Shown piece by piece: positions 26,894 through 35,696 of a stretch of 64,000 bases of DNA. Source of the stretch: a virus. The notes beneath the pieces are model-generated. The model was not told where the DNA came from, ran no database searches, and saw only the letters and a list, made by a program, of their open reading frames with translations. The position numbers and the translations under genes are program-made. The number at the start of each line of letters is the position of its first letter. The stretch's first letter is position 1. Location: IMG/VR virus record IMGVR_UViG_3300017717_002521, positions 1 through 64,000 of that record; one strand, given 5' to 3'.

Positions 26894-27360
26894 TGGGAAA
26901 ATTTACATCAACGAAAGTATTTGACGGTTTCTCGACTGTATTCCGTCAATGGAAAGCCGAAACTACTCACTGTAGGTATTTACATGGGTATGGTATATCA
27001 TTTAAATTATGGTTTGAAGGAGATTTGGATGAACGTAACTGGGTATGGGACTTCGGAGGTATGAAAAGAGCTAAAGGTACTATAGACGGTATGTCTCCTA
27101 AAGCATGGTTTGATTACATGTTTGATCATACTTTTGTAGTAGCCGAAGATGATCCTTTTAAAGAATCTTTTCTTAAAATGAATGAAGCAGGTGTAGCTCA
27201 AGTAAGAATAGTACCTGCTACAGGAGCTGAAAGATTTTCTCAATTTATTTACGATAAAGTAAATCCCTTTATAAAAGAAGAAACTCAAGGTAGAGTAAAA
27301 ATATCAAAAGTAGAATTTAGAGAACACGGTAAAAACTCAGCAATATATGAGCCTAGGTAG
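26893..27360 (+). CDS. queD: QueD: 6-carboxy-tetrahydropterin synthase
   Basis: Second step of 7-deazaguanine synthesis, from dihydroneopterin triphosphate. The 155-residue protein has FRQW-x5-HCRYLHGYGISFKL at about 17-39, where the Cys of HCRYLHG is the catalytic position, then WVWDFGGMK and FDHTFVV. The last His of the usual HGH is Tyr, and CRQW reads FRQW, as in a variant QueD group with a changed zinc site. Operon with queE, which it overlaps by 14 nt. Confidence 0.85.
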   Translation: MGKFTSTKVFDGFSTVFRQWKAETTHCRYLHGYGISFKLWFEGDLDERNWVWDFGGMKRAKGTIDGMSPKAWFDYMFDHTFVVAEDDPFKESFLKMNEAGVAQVRIVPATGAERFSQFIYDKVNPFIKEETQGRVKISKVEFREHGKNSAIYEPR

Positions 27361-28123
27361 AATAGAAGACTACAATAAAAATTTACCAATAGTAGAAGTA
27401 TATACTGCAGTACAATCGGAAGGTTCAAGACAAGGTTTTCCTACTATTGTTATTAGAACTACTGGTTGCACTCATAGGTGTTACTTCGGTGAAGGTGGCT
27501 GGTGTGATAGCTGGTATACAAGTATTCATCCAGAAAAAGGTAAGTTTAATTTTAATGACATTATTAAAGCATATGATGATAATCCTCATATATCAGAAAT
27601 GATGTTAACTGGTGGTTCTCCTACTATGCATGGTAAACTTGTAAATGAACTTACACATTTTGCTAATGAAAGAGATATCTTTATTACAATAGAGAATGAA
27701 GGTAGTCATTTTTTACCTACTGACTATCCTATAGATTTACTTTCTATTAGTCCTAAGTTTAGTAACTCTATTCCTCAACTAGGAGTAGAAACTCCTCAAG
27801 GTAAGATTGTAGATGAAAAAATGATTAAACAGCATAATAAGTTTAGACTTAATAAAGATGCTATAAAAAAGTCAATAGAGTATCATAAGGATTATCATAT
27901 TAAACCTGTATTAGATAAAGATTTAAGGATTTATGGTGAAGTTTATAAATTCTTAGAAGAGTTAGAGATACCTAATGAAAAAGTTTGGTGTATGCCTGCA
28001 GGTGATGATAGAGAATCTTTAATGGAAAGCTACCCAGTTGTTATGGACTTTGTTAGAGATAAAGGATATAGATTTACTGGTAGAGCACATATTATGGCGT
28101 TTAATACTGAAAGAGAAGTATAA
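27347..28123 (+). CDS. queE: QueE: 7-carboxy-7-deazaguanine synthase (radical SAM)
   Basis: Third step: ring contraction of carboxy-tetrahydropterin to CDG. The 258-residue protein starts PIVEVYTAVQSEGSRQGFP, which is the QueE N-terminal motif. The cluster-binding cysteines are C41, C45 and C53 (CX3CX7C), so the last spacing is wider than the radical-SAM norm CX3CX2C; QueE proteins are known to vary there. MMLTGGSPTMH is the SAM-binding GGxP motif. Intact. Confidence 0.88.
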   Translation: MSLGRIEDYNKNLPIVEVYTAVQSEGSRQGFPTIVIRTTGCTHRCYFGEGGWCDSWYTSIHPEKGKFNFNDIIKAYDDNPHISEMMLTGGSPTMHGKLVNELTHFANERDIFITIENEGSHFLPTDYPIDLLSISPKFSNSIPQLGVETPQGKIVDEKMIKQHNKFRLNKDAIKKSIEYHKDYHIKPVLDKDLRIYGEVYKFLEELEIPNEKVWCMPAGDDRESLMESYPVVMDFVRDKGYRFTGRAHIMAFNTEREV

Positions 28124-28294
28124 ATGGAAGATACGTGGAACGAAATAGAAGAGCATCTATCAGTTATACACGGTAATTTAGGTATATGCTGTCAGGAGTA
28201 TTGCGATGCCCCTAATGCAATATACAGTTTAGAAAAATTAACAGAATTATTAATAAAAATTAGAGAAAAAGATGGCACAATACACGGTGATTAA
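28124..28294 (+). CDS. Small hypothetical protein, 56 residues
   Basis: ATG 28124 directly follows the queE stop and gives a 56-residue acidic protein with three Cys (GICCQEYC near 20-27), overlapping the next start by 23 nt. Together with the next two small genes it fills the space to the ferredoxin. The Cys group could bind a metal. Family not recognised. Confidence 0.55.
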   Translation: MEDTWNEIEEHLSVIHGNLGICCQEYCDAPNAIYSLEKLTELLIKIREKDGTIHGD

Positions 28295-28484
28295 AATGCT
28301 TAAGAAGGAATTCGAAGCAAACAGAGAAAAAGCTTTACTCACACTAGAGTTACTAACTCAACATCCTGCTGGTATTGGTGATCACTCTACAGAGGATTTC
28401 TATAAAAATGCAACTGAAGCTATTGTAGCTTTGGCCGAGGCTGAAGACGTATTAGAGACCATAGAAAGACATTTTGCAGAATGA
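28272..28484 (+). CDS. Small helical protein
   Basis: 70 residues, acidic and mainly helical (FEANREKALLTLELLTQH, then ATEAIVALAEAEDVLETIE). Overlaps both neighbours by a few bases. No family recognised. Confidence 0.6.
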   Translation: MAQYTVIKMLKKEFEANREKALLTLELLTQHPAGIGDHSTEDFYKNATEAIVALAEAEDVLETIERHFAE

Positions 28485-28723
28485 AACTACCAGTAATAAG
28501 AAAATTAAGTGAGTTCTCGTTAACTGAAATCAATAACTCAATTAAGTTATTAGAATCTATAACAGATTCAAGAGGAATTACTGAAAATGAGCTTGATGCA
28601 TTAGGAGAAATTTTATCTAATCTTTATGGAGCTCAAAACGTAAGAGAGTCTGTAATGAGAGGTTTAAAAAGAACTGATGCATTAAATAATTTTATGAAAC
28701 GTGTAACATCAGTAGGTAAATGA
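28481..28723 (+). CDS. Small helical protein
   Basis: 80 residues, mainly helical, starting with ATGA overlap on the previous gene and ending with ATGA overlap on the ferredoxin. No motif recognised. The tight spacing suggests all these are translated from the queDE transcript. Confidence 0.6.
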   Translation: MKLPVIRKLSEFSLTEINNSIKLLESITDSRGITENELDALGEILSNLYGAQNVRESVMRGLKRTDALNNFMKRVTSVGK

Positions 28724-29028
28724 GTTATATTATAGGTAAACCATGTGAAGCAACTTGTGATACTGCCTGTGTAGCAGTTTGCCCAGTTAACTGTATACAT
28801 GGTCCTATAGATATTGATGGAGCAGGTCAAGAAGTATCAGGTATGGAAATAGGTCCTACCGATATGCTTTACATCAATCCAGACGAATGTATTGACTGTG
28901 GAGCTTGTTTGCCGGAATGTCCAGTTGAAGCTATTTATGATAGTGAAGAAGAGGCTATTGAAAAAGATGGTACTGACACATACGTAAAGAGAAATTATAA
29001 CTTTTTTGGCTTACAATATAATGTATAA
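28720..29028 (+). CDS. Ferredoxin (FdxA-like, two cluster sites)
   Basis: An electron carrier of 102 residues. The first site has C9, C13, C17 and C21-Pro-type spacing (PCEATCDTACVAVCPVNC), the second is the classic CIDCGACLPECPVEAIY. This is the plan of bacterial FdxA-type 7Fe or 8Fe ferredoxins. In the same operon as QueE, a radical-SAM enzyme that needs a low-potential electron donor, which makes a direct partnership likely (inference). Confidence 0.85.
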   Translation: MSYIIGKPCEATCDTACVAVCPVNCIHGPIDIDGAGQEVSGMEIGPTDMLYINPDECIDCGACLPECPVEAIYDSEEEAIEKDGTDTYVKRNYNFFGLQYNV

Positions 29029-29386
29029 GTATAAAGCAAAATTAGTAAGGGTTGTAGACGGCGACACTGCCGATGTTATGATAGACCTTGGGTTTAACGT
29101 TTGGACTAAACAAAGATTAAGGTTCAAAGGAGTTGATACTTGGGAAAAAAGAACTCGAGATAAAGAAGAAAAAATAAGAGGTCTAGCTGCTACTGCATTT
29201 ACTACAGAATATTTAGAAAAAAATAATGGACTGTTTACTATTCAATCATATGGAGTGGGTAAATATGGAAGAGTATTAGCAGAAATTTTTATAGAAGGAG
29301 AAAAGAAATCTCTAAATGAGTTATTATTAGAAAATGGCCACGCTTATGTCTACGATGGTGGCAAGAAAAAAGTATTTCAAGGATGA
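29021..29386 (+). CDS. Staphylococcal nuclease-like (SNase) protein
   Basis: 121 residues with VRVVDGDTADVMIDLGF, RLRFKGVDTWEKR and YGVGKYGRVLAEIF, the SNase fold motifs with catalytic Asp, Arg and Glu/Asp positions in place. No signal peptide, so it would act in the cytoplasm. I chose ATG 29021, overlapping the ferredoxin stop; a TTG at 29006 in the same frame is an alternative. Could help degrade host DNA. Confidence 0.8.
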   Translation: MYKYKAKLVRVVDGDTADVMIDLGFNVWTKQRLRFKGVDTWEKRTRDKEEKIRGLAATAFTTEYLEKNNGLFTIQSYGVGKYGRVLAEIFIEGEKKSLNELLLENGHAYVYDGGKKKVFQG

Positions 29387-29496
29387 CAAAACCAGAAATA
29401 GTTCAACTTATAGAAGAAAAGCTACAAAAAGTTGAATGTTCGAATTCATTTCCTTACATTATTGATGAAAGGATATGGACAACTACTGTAGCCTAA
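29383..29496 (+). CDS. Small hypothetical protein, 37 residues
   Basis: ATG 29383 overlaps the SNase stop (ATGA) and runs 37 codons. The frame is modestly acidic and ends 46 nt before the TonB receptor gene. It may be a real short gene or the remains of one. Confidence 0.4.
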   Translation: MTKPEIVQLIEEKLQKVECSNSFPYIIDERIWTTTVA

Positions 29497-29542
29497 AATG
29501 TTATGTTAATGTTTAACCTTAATTTAATCTAAATCAACGAAA

Positions 29543-32017
29543 ATGAGAAAACTCGTTACAGTGCTGTTAATGTTTTTAGCAGTTGGAGCTTACGCTCAAG
29601 AAACGAGTACTGATTCTAAGACCATCTTAGATGTAAACTTAGAAGAAGTTGTTGTATCGTCTAGAGTTATTGATGTCGCAAAAGAAAGAGAGACACCAAT
29701 TGCAGTTAGTACGATCTCAGCACAAGAAGTACTCCTTAAAGTAGGAAACCAAGAGTTTCCAGAAATTATGAACAAGACACCTGGAGTGTATGCTACTAAA
29801 CAAGGAGGAGGATACGGTGATAGTCGTATTTCTTTAAGAGGTTTCGATCAGCGTAATACTTCTTTCCTTATTAACGGTCAACCCGTTAATGATATGGAAA
29901 ATGGTTGGGTTTATTGGTCAAACTGGCAAGGATTGACAGACGTGACGTCTAGCATCCAAATCCAACGTGGTCTTGGTGCCACATCGTTAGCAGTTCCTTC
30001 AGTCGGTGGAACTGTTTCTATTTTCACTAAGAGTGCAGAGAAAGCTCAAGGTGGGTCTATTACTCAAATGGTAGGTAACGACGGTTACATTAAAACAACC
30101 GCTCTTTACAATACTGGAGTAAATGACAAAGGATGGTCTTCTTCTTATTTATTGACTAAATGGTCTGGTAACGGATATATTTACAATACTTCAGGAGCTG
30201 GTTGGACTTATTTTGCATCTGTTGGTTACACACCAGAAGGTTCAAAACATAGCCTAAACTTATCAGTTTTAGGTGCTGGACAATGGCATCATCAAAGAGA
30301 TGTTTGGGTATCTATTAGAGATTACCAGAACTTTGGTAAAGCCGGTATTGATCAGAGATGGAATACTAACGGTGGAACGTTAAATGGTAGTGAGTATAAC
30401 TTACGTAGAAACTTCTACAATAAACCTCTTGCTACTCTAAACTGGGATTGGGATATTTCAGAAAACGTTCAATTAAATACATCTGTATACGGTTCAGCCG
30501 GAAGAGGTGGAGGAACAGGTCCTAGAGGTAGAAACTATTATGAAGGATCTATCGATATGTTACCTTTCCGTAAGGATCTAACAGAACACTACCTAGAAGA
30601 TGGTAAAGGAACTAGAAATGCTGATGGTACTATTAACTATGACGCAGTAGTTGCTCATAACTCACAATACGAAGTAGGGTCTCATAATGATAAAGATTAC
30701 GCTAGAAACGTATTAGTACGAAGAGCATCTATGAACTCTCATAACTGGATTGGAGCTATCTCTAAGCTTAATATCCAGAAAGGTAGTATGAGATATTCAT
30801 TAGGATTAGATCTTAGGGATTACACAGGTTATCACTACAGAGCAATGAATGATCTATTAGGTCTTAATCAATATGCTTCTACTGGTAACCAAAACTTAAG
30901 TACTCAACTATATAATTCATCTGATTTAATATCAGCTAACCCATTTAGAGGTACTAATATTGGTGATAATGAAGCAAAGATTGCTTATTATAATATTGGA
31001 TTTGTAAAATGGGCTGGATTTAACGGATTAGTAGAATATGCTGGTGATAAGATTACTGCAGTACTACAAGCCGGAGCATCTAACCAACAGTTCCAAAGAG
31101 AAGATAGATTTGCAAACGTAGATAATCCTATTTCTGATAAAGCTAACTTAGGTGGTGGATATCTTAAAGGAGGATTAAACTATAACTTTACTGAAAAATC
31201 TAACGTATTTGTAAACGCTGGATTTATTGACCGTCAGCCTTTATTTGACGCAGTATTCCCTAACTTTGGAAATGACGTTAATCCAGACCTACAAAATGAA
31301 CGTATCGAATCATTTGAGATTGGGTATGGTTATATAGGTAAGAGATTAAGACTAAATGTTAATGCATATAACACTAACTGGGGTAATAGATTTGTTTCTA
31401 GAAGTTTATCTAACCAACAAGGTGTAGATGGTACAGCTCAGTTTAGAAATATTGATGTAACACATAAAGGTTTCGAAGCTGAAGGTACTTACACAGTAGG
31501 AGGTACTAAGCTTAGAGGTATGCTATCTATTGGGGATTGGACTTATACTAAAGACTTTGAAGCAGAGTTATTTGATGAGAATCAACAATCTATCGGTACT
31601 GGTAAACTTTACTTAAAAGGAGCTAAAGTAGGAGATGCTGCACAAACTACAGCATTATTAGGTATTGATCAGAAGATTGGGTCGAACATTAGAGTTGATC
31701 TAGATTACAGATTTGTAGATAACCTATACGCTGACTATAGTATTACTGATTCAGCTTTTACTTCTCCTGATAATGATGGAGCGTTAAAACTACCTTCATT
31801 CGGTTTATTAGATTTAGGAGCTACATTTTATGCTAATAATGGATGGTCGTTAAGAGCGAATATTAATAACTTATTAGATGAAACTTATATTGCAGAGTCT
31901 AATAGTAATATTCATACAGATGCTGATTCCACTACTTGGAACGGTGTTGATGTTAGAAATAGTGTTTGGTTCGGCTTCGGTAGAACTTGGAACGTTTCTC
32001 TCAAATATAAATTTTAA
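29543..32017 (+). CDS. TonB-dependent outer-membrane receptor
   Basis: A full 824-residue receptor. Signal peptide ending AYAQ, then a TonB-box-like LEEVVVSSRVI, a plug domain (about 45-165; FPEIMNKTPGVYATKQ, RISLRGFDQRNTSFLING, SIQIQRGLGATSL) and a 22-strand barrel to the end, closing with WNVSLKYKF and a terminal Phe for BAM insertion. It resembles flavobacterial receptors and no frame break is seen. Codon use at the 5' end looks somewhat richer in CGT/GTC than neighbours, which hints at later capture. It is followed by its own terminator. Possible roles: nutrient uptake during infection or blocking rival phages. Confidence 0.88.
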   Translation: MRKLVTVLLMFLAVGAYAQETSTDSKTILDVNLEEVVVSSRVIDVAKERETPIAVSTISAQEVLLKVGNQEFPEIMNKTPGVYATKQGGGYGDSRISLRGFDQRNTSFLINGQPVNDMENGWVYWSNWQGLTDVTSSIQIQRGLGATSLAVPSVGGTVSIFTKSAEKAQGGSITQMVGNDGYIKTTALYNTGVNDKGWSSSYLLTKWSGNGYIYNTSGAGWTYFASVGYTPEGSKHSLNLSVLGAGQWHHQRDVWVSIRDYQNFGKAGIDQRWNTNGGTLNGSEYNLRRNFYNKPLATLNWDWDISENVQLNTSVYGSAGRGGGTGPRGRNYYEGSIDMLPFRKDLTEHYLEDGKGTRNADGTINYDAVVAHNSQYEVGSHNDKDYARNVLVRRASMNSHNWIGAISKLNIQKGSMRYSLGLDLRDYTGYHYRAMNDLLGLNQYASTGNQNLSTQLYNSSDLISANPFRGTNIGDNEAKIAYYNIGFVKWAGFNGLVEYAGDKITAVLQAGASNQQFQREDRFANVDNPISDKANLGGGYLKGGLNYNFTEKSNVFVNAGFIDRQPLFDAVFPNFGNDVNPDLQNERIESFEIGYGYIGKRLRLNVNAYNTNWGNRFVSRSLSNQQGVDGTAQFRNIDVTHKGFEAEGTYTVGGTKLRGMLSIGDWTYTKDFEAELFDENQQSIGTGKLYLKGAKVGDAAQTTALLGIDQKIGSNIRVDLDYRFVDNLYADYSITDSAFTSPDNDGALKLPSFGLLDLGATFYANNGWSLRANINNLLDETYIAESNSNIHTDADSTTWNGVDVRNSVWFGFGRTWNVSLKYKF

Positions 32018-32019
32018 TT

Positions 32020-32046
32020 AAAGGGGGCTTCGGCCCCTTTTTTTTT
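32020..32046 (+). terminator. Rho-independent terminator after the TonB receptor
   Basis: AAAGGGGGC, TTCG loop, GCCCCTTT, then a run of T. A strong UUCG-loop terminator separating the receptor from the following genes. Confidence 0.88.
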
Positions 32047-32051
32047 CTTAT

Positions 32052-32297
32052 ATGGATTGGGATATAGTATTTACGTTTATAATAGTAGGAACGGTTTTAT
32101 TCTTCTATCAATTTGGACAAGATATTTTTGAGAAAAGTAAAATGTTCAAACGTCATAAAGCTAAAGGAGAAGATAGATGGAAATGGGCAACTACCCCGCC
32201 TTATTTTACTTTTAAAAAAATTTTATATTGGGTATTTCTAGCTATAGTTTTAACAGTTACCCTATACTTAGGGTTTAAAATAGAAACAGAATTTTAA
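32052..32297 (+). CDS. Small two-helix membrane protein
   Basis: 81 residues with hydrophobic helices near 4-20 and 58-75 and a basic middle (KMFKRHKAKGEDRWKW). It begins right after the terminator and ends directly before the nuclease gene. Family not recognised. Confidence 0.6.
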   Translation: MDWDIVFTFIIVGTVLFFYQFGQDIFEKSKMFKRHKAKGEDRWKWATTPPYFTFKKILYWVFLAIVLTVTLYLGFKIETEF

Positions 32298-33089
32298 ATG
32301 AAAAAATTAAATTTTGCAGATTGGGTAGGAATGGGTTTTATTATTATAATGATAATAGTATTTCTTCTTATACCTTCTCCCGCCAAAGCAGATTGGGGTA
32401 AAACAGGACATAGGGTTATAGGACAAATAGCACAAGATAACTTAACTCCCAAAGCCCAAAAAGAAATATCAGATTTACTATACGGCGAAACATTAGCTAC
32501 AGTTAGTACATGGGCAGACGAGATTAGATCTGACTCTTCTTATGACAGTTACAAAGTATGGCATTACGTTAATATGCCTTTAGATAAAAAATATGAAGAA
32601 GTAGAACATACTCAAGACAATGTAGTTATAGGTATTCAAAAATGTATAGCAGTTTTAAAAGATAATTCAGCAAGTAAAGAAGAAAAAATTTTTCATTTAC
32701 GATTTTTAGTACATTTAGTTGGTGATATTCATCAACCTTTACACGTAGGTAGAGCAGAAGACTACGGCGGAAATAAAATATATGTAGAGTTTTTTAAAGA
32801 CGGAACTAATATACATAGAGTATGGGATACCGATATGATTGAAAACTTTAATATGAGTTATACTGAAATATCCGAATATCTACAGTCATATAAAAAACAA
32901 GATTTTGCTCAAGGAGACGCAATATGCTGGGCGAACGAATCTCAACAAATAGTTAAGAAAGTTTATGAAATAGAAGTTGGAGAACAGCTTTCATATTCTT
33001 ATATTTACAGTAACTTCTATATAGTAAAAGATAGGTTATATAGAGCAGGTATCAGATTAGCTAATTTATTAAACTCAATATATGTCTAA
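32298..33089 (+). CDS. Secreted S1/P1-type nuclease
   Basis: A trizinc endonuclease for single-stranded DNA and RNA. The 263-residue protein has a signal peptide ending AKA, so Trp33 lies at the mature N-terminus as the family needs. Other zinc ligands are H38 (GHRV), D74 (WADEIR), H89 (WHYVNMP), H139, D143 and H145-H149 (LVHLVGDIHQPLH), H173 and D177 (NIHRVWD). All are present, so it should be active, outside the cytoplasm. It could protect against competing DNA or scavenge phosphate and nucleotides. Next to the TonB receptor. Confidence 0.87.
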   Translation: MKKLNFADWVGMGFIIIMIIVFLLIPSPAKADWGKTGHRVIGQIAQDNLTPKAQKEISDLLYGETLATVSTWADEIRSDSSYDSYKVWHYVNMPLDKKYEEVEHTQDNVVIGIQKCIAVLKDNSASKEEKIFHLRFLVHLVGDIHQPLHVGRAEDYGGNKIYVEFFKDGTNIHRVWDTDMIENFNMSYTEISEYLQSYKKQDFAQGDAICWANESQQIVKKVYEIEVGEQLSYSYIYSNFYIVKDRLYRAGIRLANLLNSIYV

Positions 33090-33300
33090 AGAACTACTTT
33101 ACAAGATTTTCGTTGTCTTCATCGGTACAGGTTGCATGATGGTCGGACCATTTTTCGTTAACTTCCTACTAGGTAAAATATTATCTGTTATTGGGTTAGC
33201 ATTACTAACAGTTCAAACTCAAAGAACTAAATCTTATAATCTATCTCTACTTAATGTAGTAGGTATATGCGGTTACCTATATAGCATCTTTACTCAATGA
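33082..33300 (+). CDS. Small membrane protein
   Basis: 72 residues with two or three hydrophobic helices (about 8-28, 32-45, 55-70). Overlaps the nuclease gene by 8 nt and the next kinase by 4 nt. Not recognised. Confidence 0.6.
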   Translation: MSKELLYKIFVVFIGTGCMMVGPFFVNFLLGKILSVIGLALLTVQTQRTKSYNLSLLNVVGICGYLYSIFTQ

Positions 33301-33830
33301 GCAAGTTAATTAATTTATTTGGAGGCCCCGGAATAGGAAAAAGTGGAATTGCAGCAGGTTTAACATATGAATTAAAAAGGAAGCATATAAGTTGTAACAA
33401 CCCTTATGAGTTCCCTAAAAAACTGGCATGGGATAAAAACTATCCAGCTATACAAGATCAGTTATATGTATTTGCTAATCAACATAGAGGTATAGCAGAG
33501 TGTTACAATAAAGTAGACTATATTATCATTGACTCTCCCGTAATGTTTTCTACTATCTATCATAGCTACTATACAAAAGGATACCCAGCAGAAAACTATG
33601 GACAATCGTTTCATAATATGGTAGTTGATCTTCATAATACTTACGATAATCTTAACATACTACTAAAGAGATCGAATACAGAGATTAATGAAGCAGAAAG
33701 ATTTCAAGATCTTAAACAATCTATAGAGATTGATGAATTATGTAAAGCTAAGTTAGAGGAACATAATTTACCGTACGTTGAAATAGAGGTAAATGATGAT
33801 ACAGTAAATGAAATATTAAAATTGTTATAA
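33297..33830 (+). CDS. P-loop kinase-like ATPase
   Basis: 177 residues with P-loop GGPGIGKS near 9-16 and VDYIIIDSP as the Walker B-like segment. LLKRSNTEINEAERFQD looks like a lid region with the Arg residues of small-molecule kinases. Similar proteins occur in T4-like phages near nucleotide genes. Its partner may be the phosphoribosyltransferase that starts at its stop codon. Substrate unknown. Confidence 0.7.
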   Translation: MSKLINLFGGPGIGKSGIAAGLTYELKRKHISCNNPYEFPKKLAWDKNYPAIQDQLYVFANQHRGIAECYNKVDYIIIDSPVMFSTIYHSYYTKGYPAENYGQSFHNMVVDLHNTYDNLNILLKRSNTEINEAERFQDLKQSIEIDELCKAKLEEHNLPYVEIEVNDDTVNEILKLL

Positions 33831-34249
33831 TGGAAAAAAATAAGTTATATTTAAGTTGGAAATGGGTAGACGATCAAATTAATAAAATAGGAGATAAACT
33901 TGAAAGTATAGATTTAGAATTTGTATCTGGTATACCCAGAGGAGGATTAATACCTGCAGTTATGATGTCACATGCATACGGTATTAAGTATATTAGCTAC
34001 TCTTCAGCTAAAATGCTACCATTAGAATTAAGAAAGAAAACCATAGTAATAGATGATATATCAGATACTGGGTTGACTATGTCTGAAGCTGATAAATTAA
34101 AATTTATTACATCTAGTCTCACCACAAGAGTAGGTACTAAAACGTTGCCTAGGCTTACGGGTGAATTGATAAGTGACGATCGCTGGTTAGTATTTCCTTG
34201 GGAAACTTTAGATAGTATTCCTGTTCAAGATTATTTGATGAATTCATAA
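33830..34249 (+). CDS. Phosphoribosyltransferase
   Basis: 139 residues with the type I PRTase signature: FVSGIPRGGLIPAVMM (PP-binding loop) and TIVIDDISDTGLTM (PRPP-binding motif). Closest in look to the small Gpt/xanthine-type or phage PRTases. Could salvage a purine base or handle a 7-deazapurine; the sequence does not decide. Confidence 0.8.
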   Translation: MEKNKLYLSWKWVDDQINKIGDKLESIDLEFVSGIPRGGLIPAVMMSHAYGIKYISYSSAKMLPLELRKKTIVIDDISDTGLTMSEADKLKFITSSLTTRVGTKTLPRLTGELISDDRWLVFPWETLDSIPVQDYLMNS

Positions 34250-34255
34250 TGAATA

Positions 34256-34975
34256 ATGAAAAATGCTGTAGTAGTTGTTGATATTAAACAGAAAGGCATA
34301 CATTCTCTTTTACAGTATAACATAAATGCACTTAAACAATATAGTCAACGAACCAGATCTGAATTAATTATTATCAGTTCTAAAATACTTGACCAGAAGT
34401 ATAATCTTCATAAACAAGCTCCATATCCGTATCTTAGGTTTGAAAAAAATCAAATTTACCGTCTTTTCAAAGAATATGATCGAATATTAAGATTGGACAG
34501 TGATACTATGATAATGCAGAACTGCCCTAATTATTTTGATTTAGATCCTAAGAATATGTATGTCACAAGAGAAGATGTTGGAAGTAGAAAAGAACCTAGG
34601 TTAAGACAAATAAAAACTATACAATCACAACTGGGTACTGTAGAAGGCTGGAATAGTTTCTACTTTAATAGCGGTGTCATATTAGCTTCTAGCATACATA
34701 AAGAAGCATTTAATTTAGATAATGTTGACCTGTCAAAAGTAAAAGGTGGACTTCAAGAACAAACGGTTCTTAACTGGCTTACTTTTAAATTAAAATTAAG
34801 TATCGTAGATTTAGGTCCTTATTTTAATTTTATTGAATTTTTTGAAACTGAAAATTTCGGTTTAAGAAAAAACTCCAATATAATACATTATGCTGGTAAA
34901 ACAAACGATAAAAAAGTAAAAGATTTAAAAAGAGATATAACCAACTTTAACAGTAAAAATAAAGAATTAATTTAA
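34256..34975 (+). CDS. Glycosyltransferase (GT8-like, GT-A fold)
   Basis: 239 residues with YDRILRLDSDTMIMQNC near 76-92, giving the metal-binding DSD motif, and FYFNSGVILASS and GGLQEQTVLNWL, which are typical later blocks of family 8-type transferases. The HYAGKTND end supplies the last His. Follows the PRTase after 6 nt. Confidence 0.72.
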   Translation: MKNAVVVVDIKQKGIHSLLQYNINALKQYSQRTRSELIIISSKILDQKYNLHKQAPYPYLRFEKNQIYRLFKEYDRILRLDSDTMIMQNCPNYFDLDPKNMYVTREDVGSRKEPRLRQIKTIQSQLGTVEGWNSFYFNSGVILASSIHKEAFNLDNVDLSKVKGGLQEQTVLNWLTFKLKLSIVDLGPYFNFIEFFETENFGLRKNSNIIHYAGKTNDKKVKDLKRDITNFNSKNKELI

Positions 34976-34976
34976 A

Positions 34977-35669
34977 GTGGATAAAAAATCAATTCTTATT
35001 GTTGGCGTTCATAGATCCGGTACAACCTTTTTAGGTGGCAAACTTGGGAAACAAATAGGAAAGTTTATATCGGAACCTTGGAACTCTTGGGTTCATATTG
35101 ATTCCTACAAAGCTAGTACCTATCCTATCGATAGTTATATCAGTAAATCTGATACTGTTATTAAAACTTTTCCTGATCAATTACCTATTAATTATACAGG
35201 GAGTAAGTTAGATTGGTTATTAGAGGTAGTAGAGTATATAGGGGTAAGTAGGACTATATTAATTAGTAGAAAAAACTTCAAGGAGCATCTAACAAGTTAC
35301 ACAAACCTAATGTACAGAGTATATAAGCATAGACAGTTTTATAAACATACTGGAATATTCGACTCCAGCCTAAAACTACCCGTTCATTCTGAATGGAGAG
35401 AAGAAGATATTCCAGAATGGTATTTAAATCTTAAGGACGAGGAGAAAAAAAATAAGAATGACCTTACTAAAAATAGAGATTTGCTATTTAATCTTTCTAC
35501 TACAATTGATAAGAAAATAACTTGGTATGAGGATTTATTTGGTGGGGATCGAGAAAAATCTCTAGAGATTATCAAGTCGTGGAATTTTAATATTAACGAA
35601 AATAAACTTAATACTGACCTAAATCCTAAGTACAAAAAAAAGAAATCTAATCGAACTGAAATAATATGA
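34977..35669 (+). CDS. Sulfotransferase
   Basis: 230 residues, GTG start. ILIVGVHRSGTTFLGGKLG at the N-terminus is the 5'-phosphosulfate loop of PAPS-dependent sulfotransferases, and RTILISRKNFKEHLTSYTN (about 83-101) matches the 3'-phosphate loop with Arg and Ser. The phage also encodes an APS-kinase-like protein, which could supply the PAPS. Likely acceptor: a sugar made by nearby transferases. Confidence 0.75.
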   Translation: MDKKSILIVGVHRSGTTFLGGKLGKQIGKFISEPWNSWVHIDSYKASTYPIDSYISKSDTVIKTFPDQLPINYTGSKLDWLLEVVEYIGVSRTILISRKNFKEHLTSYTNLMYRVYKHRQFYKHTGIFDSSLKLPVHSEWREEDIPEWYLNLKDEEKKNKNDLTKNRDLLFNLSTTIDKKITWYEDLFGGDREKSLEIIKSWNFNINENKLNTDLNPKYKKKKSNRTEII

Positions 35670-35696
35670 ATCAAAATATAAAAAAAATATTTTTAG

